Notes under the pieces: generated by a model
Databases searched by the model: none
What the model was told of the DNA's origin: nothing
Seen by the model: the letters and a program-made list of their open reading frames with translations, nothing else
NCBI RefSeq assembly: GCF_900113035.1
Contig: NZ_FONX01000004.1
Span: forward strand, 242,727-306,726
DNA: 64,000 nt
Direction: 5' to 3'
Source of the DNA: Paracidovorax wautersii
GTDB lineage: Bacteria > Pseudomonadota > Gammaproteobacteria > Burkholderiales > Burkholderiaceae_C
Position numbers and translations under genes: made by a program
Shown here: in pieces, positions 9,969 through 17,746 of the stretch
Layout: every line of letters begins with the position of its first letter
Numbering within the stretch: position 1 is the first letter of the stretch

Positions 9969-9983
9969 TGTTATTGATTCTCA
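9969..9983 (-). promoter_or_regulatory. Fur-box-like site upstream of the FTR1 gene
   Basis: On the minus strand TGAGAAT-C-AATAACA matches the 7-1-7 Fur consensus TGATAAT-n-ATTATCA at 12 of 14 fixed positions. It ends about 10 bp before the ATG of the FTR1/PbrT gene, in an AT-rich patch unlike the GC-rich surroundings. No clear -35/-10 pair was identified around it. Confidence 0.5.
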
Positions 9984-10189
9984 TTTTATCGATGACTCGG
10001 ACCACTGGGCGTTGCACGATGCAGTGCGAGCGAAGGTTCTAAAACGAAGATTTGCCTGTTGCCGGCGAAAAATGATGGGGCTAACTACGCCGCGCACCTT
10101 TCGCTGCACGTATGGCCCTGCGCCACGGCCTGTTGTGCAGAAGGCCTTCAACAGCGTCCACATGGGTCGTCGTCATCGCCAGTGAAAGG

Positions 10190-10993
10190 TTACGTGGCGA
10201 CCGCTACCAAGATTAGCGTTCCCAGTGCAATGCGATACCACGCAAAAACTCCAAATCCATGTCCGGTCAAATAACGCATCAGAAGGCGTATCGCAAGCAG
10301 CGCAAATGCGAAAGAAGCAATGAAACCCATTGCAAAAACGCCGATGTCGTCGCTCGACAATGCGCCCCAGTGCTTGAAGAGGTTGTATACCGAGGCGGCC
10401 CCCAAGATTGGAATGCCGAGGAAAAACGAAAACTCCGTCGCAGCCTGCCGCGAAGCCCCGAACCATAGCCCGCCGATAATCGTCGCGCCTGAGCGCGAAG
10501 TACCCGGCCAGAGCGCAAGGCACTGCACGAAACCAATCTTCAGTGCGTCGATTCGGCTGATCTGTTCGGCACGCTCAGCCTTCACTTGCACGGGGCGTCG
10601 CTCAGCCCACAGGATCGCGATGCCACCGACAACGAGTGCGACGGCCACCGGCCCCGGACTGAAAAGCAGCCTCTGCACATGAGATCCAATCAGCAGTCCG
10701 AGCACTGCCGCGGGCATAAATGCAATGGCAAGGTTCACTAAAAACCGGCGGGAGCCTTGGTCGGCATGCGCTGAGACAACAACGCTTGCCAGACGAGCCC
10801 TATATTCCCAGATGACCGCGAGCATCGCGCCGAACTGGATGAACACTTCAAAGACGTCGCGCTTCTCTTTCGCAAGGAATGAGAGCGCATTGCCCGCTAG
10901 GATCAAATGCCCCGTCGAGGAGACTGGCAAGAATTCCGTGATGCCTTCGACGACGCCCATCATTAGCGTCTTGAGAACGAGTTCAGCGTGCAT
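10190..10993 (-). CDS. uppP: Undecaprenyl-diphosphatase UppP/BacA family (PbrB-like)
   Basis: 267 aa, hydrophobic throughout. The two family signatures are present: EGITEFLPVSSTGH (residues 16-29) and PGTSRSGATI. The enzyme removes a phosphate from undecaprenyl diphosphate at the outer face of the inner membrane. In lead resistance of C. metallidurans the related PbrB is proposed to supply phosphate that precipitates exported Pb(II). Here it follows lspA after an 87-bp gap on the minus strand. Cargo copies like this also often confer bacitracin tolerance, but the context favours the lead role. Confidence 0.88.
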   Translation of the reverse strand: MHAELVLKTLMMGVVEGITEFLPVSSTGHLILAGNALSFLAKEKRDVFEVFIQFGAMLAVIWEYRARLASVVVSAHADQGSRRFLVNLAIAFMPAAVLGLLIGSHVQRLLFSPGPVAVALVVGGIAILWAERRPVQVKAERAEQISRIDALKIGFVQCLALWPGTSRSGATIIGGLWFGASRQAATEFSFFLGIPILGAASVYNLFKHWGALSSDDIGVFAMGFIASFAFALLAIRLLMRYLTGHGFGVFAWYRIALGTLILVAVAT

Positions 10994-11080
10994 TTGCAGG
11001 CGGCAGTGGTAGCGCCGAGTGGGACATCGGTTTCTCCGAAGCCGTGCTCACGGCTCCGCATGTGTCAATGAAAATCTGGA

Positions 11081-11587
11081 TCATCGTGCTGGCGAATGGG
11101 AATCTGCGCCGTTTCGGCCGCGGCCGCGAAACGCGGCGATCAGCAGAAGCCCCGCTCCCAGGGTGATGCCAACGTCGGCTGCATTGAACGCAGGCCAGTG
11201 CCAATCGCCCCAATGAAAATCGAGCCAGTCCACCACGGCCCCATGCCGCACTCGATCAAGAACATTGCCGAGCGCGCCGCCGAGAATTGCTGCATAGCCC
11301 ACGGCCTCAGGTGTTGCAGTCTTCTCGCGGGCAATGAGCCAGGTGAGAAAGGCAGAAGCAGCGACGCCAATAACAATAAAAAAGCCGCGTTGCCACCCAC
11401 CCGCCTGCGCCAAGAAGCTGAAGGCCGCGCCTGGATTCAGCCAATGCCCGATGTTGAACCATGGCGTGATTTCATGGGAGCCATACAAGGGAATCCACGC
11501 GACGATGGCCGCCTTGGTCGCTACGTCGGCGGCAAGCACCGTCACGGCCAACAGGTACATCCGCAAGACAGCCCTATCAATGGCCAT
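11081..11587 (-). CDS. lspA: Lipoprotein signal peptidase LspA-type (PbrC-like)
   Basis: 168 aa with four hydrophobic segments. The catalytic aspartate pair of signal peptidase II is visible as Asp120 (HGAVVDWLDFH) and Asp138 (FNAADVGI), together with the conserved GALGNVLDR. In pbr operons such an LspA (PbrC) is needed for processing of the phosphatase partner; in C. metallidurans the two are fused or adjacent. I chose MAIDRAV at 11587, which overlaps the 3' end of the ATPase gene by 11 bp. The upstream open frame is a shadow of that gene. Confidence 0.88.
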   Translation of the reverse strand: MAIDRAVLRMYLLAVTVLAADVATKAAIVAWIPLYGSHEITPWFNIGHWLNPGAAFSFLAQAGGWQRGFFIVIGVAASAFLTWLIAREKTATPEAVGYAAILGGALGNVLDRVRHGAVVDWLDFHWGDWHWPAFNAADVGITLGAGLLLIAAFRGRGRNGADSHSPAR

Positions 11588-14504
11588 GTGGCTTGATGTC
11601 CTCAGACGACCGCAGCAAGCGCATCCCATTGAAAACGACCGCCAGACTGGCACCCATGTCGGCCAGAATCGCCAGCCACAGACTTGCATGTCCAGTAAAG
11701 GCCAAGGCCATGAACACCGCCTTTGTTCCAAGCGCAAAGACGATGTTGGCCGTCAGGATGCCGGCTACGCGCTGTGACAGCCGGATGAACTCTGGAAGCT
11801 TGCGCAGGTTGTCCTGCATCAATGCGACGTCGGCCGTTTCGATTGCCGTGTCGGTGCCAGCTGCGCCCATTGCGAAGCCTATGCTCGACTTGGCCAATGC
11901 CGGTGCGTCGTTGACGCCGTCGCCCACCATGCCGACTGGCCCGCGTGAGAGCAGTTCTTCGATTGCCTGCAGCTTGTCCTGCGGCAGCAACTCGCCCTTG
12001 GCGCTGGTGATGCCGACCTGGGCAGCCACGGCTTGCGCGGTTTTCGCGTTATCGCCAGTCAACATGACTGGTTCGATTCCCAGCGACTTGAGTTCGGCGA
12101 TCGCTTGCCGGCTGGTGTCGCGCACTGTGTCGGCCACGGCCAGCAGGGCGAGTACTTGCTGGTCCGTGGCGAGGAGCACAACGGTCTTGGCCTGGTACTC
12201 CAACGCATCGAGCTGAGTCTCGACCTCAAGTGTTGAAAGTCCCAGCTCTTTGATCAGCCGGTGGTTGCCGACGTAATAGACATCTCCATCGACGTTGCCT
12301 TTGACGCCGCGTCCAGGGATCGCCTCGAACTTGTCCACCTGGGCATGCGGTTGGTTGTAGCCCGCCACGATGGCGGTGGCCACAGGATGCTCCGACAGAG
12401 CATCGATGCTCGCTGCAATGCGCAGAACTTCTTCCTTCGGCAGGCCGCGCAGCGATATGACATCGGTCAGTGCGGGGCGCCCATGGGTCAGGGTCCCGGT
12501 CTTGTCCAGGGCCACCGATTTCAGGTGCCGCCCTTGTTCGAGGTAAAGACCGCCCTTGACCAGGATGCCTCGGCGTGCGGCAGCTGCCAGGCCGCTGACC
12601 ACGGTAACCGGCGTGGAGATCACCAATGCGCAGGGGCAGGCAATGACCAGCATCACCAGCGCCTTGTAGACCCATTCGAACCAGGGCTGCCCGAAAGCGA
12701 GCGGAGGAATGACCGCCACGGCAAGGGCAAGCGCAAACACCGCGGGTGTATAGATGCCGGCGAACTTGTCCACGAAGCGTTGCGTGGGCGCGCGTTGTCC
12801 CTGCGCTTCCTGGACCGATCGTGCAATGCGGTCGAGGGTGGTTTCGCCCTTGCGCGAGGTAACGCGGAACTCCAGCGTGCCGCGCTCGTTGATGGTGCCG
12901 GCGAAGACCGTGGCACCGGCGGTCTTCTCCACCGGCATGCTTTCGCCGGTGATCGGCGCCTGGTTCACCGACGACTGTCCCGCGACGACTTCGCCATCCA
13001 GTGCGATGCGTTCGCCCGGACGCACCCGCACAACACTTCCGAGTGGCACGGTATCCGCCTTGACCTCGCGCCATTGACCGTCGGGCTGGCGCACCAATGC
13101 GTTCTCTGGCGCCAGGTCCATCAGCTTGCGGATGGCATTGCGGGCCCGATCCAGGCTCAAGGCCTCGATCATCTCGGCGATGCCGAAGAGCCAGATGACC
13201 ACCGCCGCCTCGGGCCACTGGCCGATCAGCGCCGCGCCGATGACGGCGACCGTCATCAACAGGTTCATGTTCAGCGAACGCGTCTTCAGCGCGATCCAGC
13301 CCTTCTTGAGGGTCTCGACCCCACCCAGGCCGATGGCCGCGAGGCAAGCAAGAATGATGGGCCAGGAGGCCTCGGGAGCACCCGCGAAGACCATGGCCTC
13401 CGCGCCGAGCGCCAGCACGCCGGAGACCGCCATCCGAATCCATTGCCCGCGCGAGATGCCGGTGCCGAACTCACGGGGAGCGGATGGCGCCGGGTCGGAG
13501 GCGCTTTGGAGCACTGGAGCCATGCCGAGCCGCTCGATCGCGCTGGTCACCGGAGCCAGATCGACAAGCTCGTGGCTCACGGTCAGCGTGCGGCCCATCA
13601 GGTTGAAATCCAGGGCCTTCACCCCAGGCATGCCTTCGAGCGCCTTGCGCAGCAGGCCCTCCTCGGTCGGGCAGTCCATTTTTTCGATCAGGTACACGGC
13701 CTGGCCCTGCGGCCCGGTGTCGTCAGCGTGCTCAATGCTGGCCTTCATGCCTACATCGTTCAGGGCCTTGAGGATCGGCGCGGGGTCGGGCAGACGGTGC
13801 TGGACATCGAGCCGTCGCCCCATCAGGTCGAAATCCAGCCGTTCGATGCCATCGACCGCACCAAGGCGCTTGCGGATCGTTGCCTCTTCGGTAGGGCAAT
13901 CCATGTTCGGAATAAGGAAGCGTGTACCGTTCCCTGTCGCCGGTGCCGGGGTTTGCGACGCCGCCGTGCTGGGGATGAGGGCTTCGACAGCGATTGGCAT
14001 GCTGCCCGCCGTCTTTTCCACCGGCTTCATTCCCAGGCCTTCGATGGTCCTGGCAATCGGGGCTGTATCGGTCAGCGAATGGGTCACCGTCAGCGTGTGG
14101 GCCTTCAGATCGAAGTCCACCGCCTGCACGCCCGCCAGTGGCTCCAGCATCGAGCGCAACTGGCGCTCTTCGCTGGGACAGTCCATCTCCTTGATGAAGT
14201 AGATGACCTGCTGCGGCGCGGGTTCCACGACCGCCCGCATGCCGATGTCGTGCAGCGCGCGCAGGATGGCGTTCTGTCCAGCTGGTTCGTGTGTGACCTC
14301 AAGGCGGCGACGGGTCAAGTCGAAAGCCATATCCCGGACGCCATCGACCTGCGCCAAGCGCTTGCGAATCTGAGCCTCCTCGCTGGGGCAATCCATGTTG
14401 GCTATCCCGAAGTGGGTCACGAGTGGCTCAACGGTCGCCGCTGCGCTCATGGCGCTCGCTGAACAGCACGCCGTGGTGCAGGAGGTTTCGGTGTCTGCTT
14501 TCAT
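11577..14504 (-). CDS. cadA: P1B-type Pb/Cd/Zn-exporting ATPase with four N-terminal metal domains
   Basis: 975 aa, well above the 700-800 usual for CadA/ZntA/PbrA. The extra length is at the N-terminus: four heavy-metal-like repeats with MDCP(S/T)EE at residues 37, 107, 201 and 277, plus a leading SCTTACC. The core holds TGES (519-522), the membrane CPC (623-625), the phosphorylated DKTGT (667-671), the SEHP nucleotide site and GDGVNDAP. CPC with MDCP-type domains points to Zn/Cd/Pb(II) rather than Cu(I) export from the cytosol. Its promoter lies in the region shared with the divergent PbrR/CadR gene, and lspA follows with an overlap. pbrA would be the name used in lead operons. Confidence 0.92.
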   Translation of the reverse strand: MKADTETSCTTACCSASAMSAAATVEPLVTHFGIANMDCPSEEAQIRKRLAQVDGVRDMAFDLTRRRLEVTHEPAGQNAILRALHDIGMRAVVEPAPQQVIYFIKEMDCPSEERQLRSMLEPLAGVQAVDFDLKAHTLTVTHSLTDTAPIARTIEGLGMKPVEKTAGSMPIAVEALIPSTAASQTPAPATGNGTRFLIPNMDCPTEEATIRKRLGAVDGIERLDFDLMGRRLDVQHRLPDPAPILKALNDVGMKASIEHADDTGPQGQAVYLIEKMDCPTEEGLLRKALEGMPGVKALDFNLMGRTLTVSHELVDLAPVTSAIERLGMAPVLQSASDPAPSAPREFGTGISRGQWIRMAVSGVLALGAEAMVFAGAPEASWPIILACLAAIGLGGVETLKKGWIALKTRSLNMNLLMTVAVIGAALIGQWPEAAVVIWLFGIAEMIEALSLDRARNAIRKLMDLAPENALVRQPDGQWREVKADTVPLGSVVRVRPGERIALDGEVVAGQSSVNQAPITGESMPVEKTAGATVFAGTINERGTLEFRVTSRKGETTLDRIARSVQEAQGQRAPTQRFVDKFAGIYTPAVFALALAVAVIPPLAFGQPWFEWVYKALVMLVIACPCALVISTPVTVVSGLAAAARRGILVKGGLYLEQGRHLKSVALDKTGTLTHGRPALTDVISLRGLPKEEVLRIAASIDALSEHPVATAIVAGYNQPHAQVDKFEAIPGRGVKGNVDGDVYYVGNHRLIKELGLSTLEVETQLDALEYQAKTVVLLATDQQVLALLAVADTVRDTSRQAIAELKSLGIEPVMLTGDNAKTAQAVAAQVGITSAKGELLPQDKLQAIEELLSRGPVGMVGDGVNDAPALAKSSIGFAMGAAGTDTAIETADVALMQDNLRKLPEFIRLSQRVAGILTANIVFALGTKAVFMALAFTGHASLWLAILADMGASLAVVFNGMRLLRSSEDIKPHGH

Positions 14505-14642
14505 GGATCGATCCGTTCTTCTTCAAGAGTCAGGTGGTGAGACGGGCCAGCTTTGCCAGTCTCCGCGCAGGAGAGCCAAAGCGCAGACGCCGACAGCGTT
14601 GCGACAGGTGCCGTTCCCCTTGTGCTTTCATTTACAAGGGCT

Positions 14643-14673
14643 ATTTCACACCTTGGAGTAGCTCCAAGGTCAA
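14643..14673 (-). promoter_or_regulatory. cadA/pbrA promoter with MerR-family operator
   Basis: Minus-strand reading: -35 TTGACC (14668-14673), a 19-bp spacer and -10 TGAAAT (14643-14648). A perfect dyad ACCTTGGAG-CTA-CTCCAAGGT (14650-14670) fills the spacer, as in CadR/PbrR/ZntR-controlled promoters. The ATPase gene starts about 140 bp downstream; the regulator gene lies on the other side. Confidence 0.85.
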
Positions 14674-14715
14674 GCGGCTACGATGCATGTCCTGACAACA
14701 TGTGAGTGTTCTGCG

Positions 14716-15123
14716 ATGAAAATTGGCGAGTTGAGCCACGCCACCGGCGTGGACACCGACACGATCCGGTTCTACGAGAGGACGGGGGTGTTGCCGCCGC
14801 CAGCTCGGCAGACCAATGGATACCGGGTATACGGGACGGAACACATCGATGGACTGTCCTTTGTCCGCCACTGCCGGGCCTTGGACATTCCTCTGGCCGA
14901 TGTCAGGCGGCTCCTGAACTTCACATCCCGTCCGGATGAGGATTGCGCGGACATCAACCGGCTGGTCGACGAGCAGATTGCGAGGGTGCGTGCCCGCCTG
15001 ACCAGCTTGAAAGCACTGGAAAGGCAACTGACGACGCTGCGCGCCCGCTGCTCCGCAGGACATCAAGCGAAAGAGTGCGGCATCCTTGGCGAGCTGGTCT
15101 CTGCAGCGCAGCGGGAAGCGTAG
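14716..15123 (+). CDS. cadR: PbrR/CadR, lead/cadmium-responsive MerR-family activator
   Basis: 135 aa. An N-terminal MerR winged helix (MKIGELSHATGVDTDTIRFYER) is followed by a dimerisation helix and a metal loop. Three cysteines at 77 (DEDCADIN), 112 (RARCSAG) and 121 (KECGIL) match the C77-C112-C119/121 set that defines the PbrR/CadR branch. CadR-type His-rich tails are absent; the tail here is short (AAQREA), closer to PbrR. I chose MKIGEL over an ATG 33 bases upstream because every family member starts this way. Divergent from the ATPase it should control through the dyad at 14650-14670. Confidence 0.9.
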   Translation: MKIGELSHATGVDTDTIRFYERTGVLPPPARQTNGYRVYGTEHIDGLSFVRHCRALDIPLADVRRLLNFTSRPDEDCADINRLVDEQIARVRARLTSLKALERQLTTLRARCSAGHQAKECGILGELVSAAQREA

Positions 15124-15193
15124 TCAAACAGATCTATCGATGGCGCAGGGCAAGACGCCTGTGCGCAAGCACTGGCAGCAGGCGAAGGCTGTG

Positions 15194-15223
15194 TTGACAT
15201 GCGCCGGCAAGACCGCCTAAACT
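15194..15223 (+). promoter_or_regulatory. Sigma-70-like promoter for the cus module
   Basis: TTGACA (15194-15199), 18 bp, TAAACT (15218-15223). It lies in the 163-bp gap between cadR/pbrR and the next MerR-family gene, about 65 bp upstream of that gene. No convincing inverted repeat was found inside the spacer. Confidence 0.55.
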
Positions 15224-15286
15224 ACGTACCAAACAACAGACATAGAGTCTTTTCGTCGTTCGATCGCCTGAGCCATTCTTTTCCCC

Positions 15287-15808
15287 ATGCCGACCCATGC
15301 ATTCACCATACGCAAACTCGCCGACGCGGCAGGCGTTGGCGTGGAGGCGGTGCGCTATTACCAGCGCGGTGGATTGCTGGCTGCGCCGGATCGCGTGGAC
15401 GGCGGCTTCCGGCAGTATTCGGAGGACGATGTCCGTCGTCTGCGCTTCATCAAGCGGGCTCAGGCATTGGGGTACTCGCTGGAGGACATCGCCGAACTGA
15501 TGTCCTTGAGTACCAAGCGTGATCGGCTGCGCGTGCGGGAAATCACCCGCGAACGCATCGCGGAGATCCGGGAGCGCGTGGCCGACCTGCAGTCGATGGC
15601 CTCGGCGCTGGAAAATCTGGCCGATTGCTGCGCCAAAGCGCCAGAAGGTTCGGCCTGTTCGATCATCGCCGCGCTGACCGGGGAGCAGGACTTAGATCCG
15701 GCCATCGCCGATCCGAGCCTCGTTGCGCAGGCAAGCGTTGCCGGCCGACGCAGATCCGTGCGGCCGGGCGCTGAAGCCTATCACCGCACTGATGGGGTGG
15801 CCGCATGA
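15287..15808 (+). CDS. MerR-family regulator with a two-site cysteine loop
   Basis: 173 aa. N-terminal MerR winged helix (FTIRKLADAAGVGVEAVRYYQRGG), then a dimerisation helix. The metal loop ADCCAKAPEGSACSII has Cys114/115 and Cys124, equivalent to MerR Cys117 and Cys126, but the partner of MerR Cys82 is lacking (region STKRDRLRV). A 40-residue tail follows the usual end. It is the first gene of the cus set and its stop overlaps the next start (ATGA). It probably senses a soft metal for the Cus operon, where two-component CusRS would be more usual. A Hg or Cu/Ag ligand cannot be chosen from sequence. Confidence 0.8.
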   Translation: MPTHAFTIRKLADAAGVGVEAVRYYQRGGLLAAPDRVDGGFRQYSEDDVRRLRFIKRAQALGYSLEDIAELMSLSTKRDRLRVREITRERIAEIRERVADLQSMASALENLADCCAKAPEGSACSIIAALTGEQDLDPAIADPSLVAQASVAGRRRSVRPGAEAYHRTDGVAA

Positions 15809-16278
15809 CGATGACGCGCATGTTCAGGCGATTCGTCTGCCGGCTGATGCTCGGTGTGCTGGTCTTCGGCCAGTTGGCCATCGCTGCCTACGCCTGCCCC
15901 GCACTGTCGGGCATGCCGCAGTCGCTTCCGACGATGGCCCTGAATGCGTCGGCCGCGGCGATGCCCGGTGATGAGGCCGGTGCTGCGATGGCCGTGTCGC
16001 CCGACATGGTCGCAACGTCAGACATGGCCGCCATGGCGAGCTGCGACCAAATCGACGACAACGCCGCCAACTTGTGCGTAGAGCACTGCCGTTTCGGCCA
16101 GCAAAGCGCCGACCATGCGTCGGCCCCGACCGTACCCGCGGCGCTGCTGACGACCCTCTACACCCTTCCGGTGCAACCCGAGCCTCTCGGGCATGGCTGG
16201 CCTTCGGCCGACGTGATATTCCGGCGCGTCGCGGCGTCTCCGCCGCACGCCATCCTGCACTGCTGTTTTCGCATTTGA
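15805..16278 (+). CDS. Small secreted Met/Cys-containing protein of the cus operon
   Basis: 157 aa, no family recognised. An N-terminal hydrophobic segment (about residues 13-30) ending AYA-C looks like a signal peptide. The middle is rich in Met and Asp/Ala (MVATSDMAAMASC), with cysteines at MASCDQIDD, LCVEHCRFG and a terminal ILHCC. The start overlaps the stop of the MerR-family gene by 4 bp. The content and position suggest a periplasmic metal-binding helper, possibly like the small SilD/CusD-type proteins found at this spot in related operons; that link is only positional. Confidence 0.6.
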   Translation: MTMTRMFRRFVCRLMLGVLVFGQLAIAAYACPALSGMPQSLPTMALNASAAAMPGDEAGAAMAVSPDMVATSDMAAMASCDQIDDNAANLCVEHCRFGQQSADHASAPTVPAALLTTLYTLPVQPEPLGHGWPSADVIFRRVAASPPHAILHCCFRI

Positions 16279-16412
16279 TCTCCTGACGCTGGTGCGGCCG
16301 GCCTGAGCCGGCTGAACCAGACCGATCGGTCGCGCTTGCGCGTGTCCGCGAGTTTCCGCTCGCCCCCGCCAAGCTCCATTCGACCTGATGGCATTCGTCA
16401 ACTGGAGATCCC

Positions 16413-17726
16413 ATGTTCATCGACTCTTTTTCTTTCCGCACGCCGGGCGGCGCTGTGCCATGGCGCAGGCTTGCTGCCGGCATCGTTGCGGCATTCGCCA
16501 TGGGCGCCGGTGCAGCCCATGCCGCCGACGGCCTGACGCTGGATCAGGCGCTGCGCCTGGCACAAACCCGTTCTCGCGCGCTCGTGGCCCAGGATGCGAC
16601 GGCATCGGCCGCACGGGACATGGCGGTCGCCGCCGGACAGCGGCCAGACCCCACCCTCAAGCTCGGCATCAACAACCTGCCCGTCAACGGCGCGGATCGG
16701 TTCAGCCCGACGCGCGACTTCATGACCATGCGCTCCATCGGCGTGATGCAGGAGTTCACACGCGAAGACAAACTCAAGGCCCGTGCCGGGCGCTACGAGC
16801 GCGAGGCCGAAGTCGCCGAGGCCGGGCGCAGCCTGGCGCTCGCCAACCTGCAGCGCGACACCGCCTTGGCCTGGCTGGACCGTCTCTTCCAGGAGCGTGT
16901 GCGCGACATGCTGGTGACCCAGCGCGACGAAGCGCGCCTGCAGATCGACGCCGCTGATGCCGCCTACCGGGGCGGGCGCGGCACGCAAGCCGATGTGTTC
17001 GCCGCCCGTTCGGCGGTCGCCCAGATCGACGACCGCATCGAGCAGGCCGAGCGCCAGGTCGCCACGGCCCGCACGCAACTGGCGCGCTGGATTGGCTCCG
17101 TCGCAAGCGATCCCCTGGGCTCGGTTCCGGCATTGGATACGGTTCGCCTGAGCCCGCAGGATTTGGAAGCCCAGTTGGCCCACCACCCTGAAATCGCCGT
17201 GATGCAAAAGCAGGAAGAGGTCGCGCAGGCCGAAGCCGACATCGCGCAAGCCAACAAGAAGACCGATGTGAGCGTCGAGCTGATGTACAGCCAGCGCGGC
17301 CCGGCCTACTCGAACATGGTCTCGCTCAATGTTTCGATCCCGCTGCAGTGGGACCAGAAAAACCGCCAGGACCGCGAGCTGGCCGCCAAGCTCGCCAGTG
17401 TCGAGCAAAAGCGCGCCGAGCGCGAGGAAGCCACGCGCGCCCATGTGGCCGAGGCACTGGCGATGCTGCAGGAATGGCGCAGCGACCGAGAGCGCCTGGC
17501 GCGCTACGACAGCTCGCTGCTGCCACTGGCCACCGAGCGCACGCGCGCCTCGATCGCCGCCTACCGCGGCAACGCGGGCACCTTGACCGCGGTGCTAGAG
17601 GCACGCCGCGCCGAGATTGACACGCGCGTCGAACGCTTGCGCCTGGAAATGGGCGCGGCGCGCCTGTGGGCACAACTGAACTACCTGGTGCCGGCTGGTC
17701 ACGACACGGCCGCACCCCGCCCCTGA
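16413..17726 (+). CDS. cusC: CusC-type outer-membrane efflux channel (TolC family)
   Basis: 437 aa. A signal peptide (1-38, GAAHA-A) leads two repeats of the outer-membrane efflux family with long coiled-coil helices (for example EARLQIDAADAAYRGGRGTQADVFAARSA, split over residues 170-200). It forms the outer-membrane exit of a CusCBA tripartite pump. The start is preceded by CTGGAGATCCC. The order C-B-A and the copper-type partners support Cu/Ag. Length is close to CusC/CzcC proteins. The family does not itself define the metal. Confidence 0.87.
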   Translation: MFIDSFSFRTPGGAVPWRRLAAGIVAAFAMGAGAAHAADGLTLDQALRLAQTRSRALVAQDATASAARDMAVAAGQRPDPTLKLGINNLPVNGADRFSPTRDFMTMRSIGVMQEFTREDKLKARAGRYEREAEVAEAGRSLALANLQRDTALAWLDRLFQERVRDMLVTQRDEARLQIDAADAAYRGGRGTQADVFAARSAVAQIDDRIEQAERQVATARTQLARWIGSVASDPLGSVPALDTVRLSPQDLEAQLAHHPEIAVMQKQEEVAQAEADIAQANKKTDVSVELMYSQRGPAYSNMVSLNVSIPLQWDQKNRQDRELAAKLASVEQKRAEREEATRAHVAEALAMLQEWRSDRERLARYDSSLLPLATERTRASIAAYRGNAGTLTAVLEARRAEIDTRVERLRLEMGAARLWAQLNYLVPAGHDTAAPRP

Positions 17727-17746
17727 GCACAACCGAGAGACCTCCC

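Noticed and set aside
11040..11055. Hairpin AGCCGTG-CT-CACGGCT between uppP and lspA as a terminator
   Set aside because: Short, with no T-run in the direction of transcription (minus); too weak to call.
12261..14462. 733-codon plus-strand frame
   Set aside because: Antisense of the P-type ATPase gene; the composition is that of a GC-rich shadow frame.
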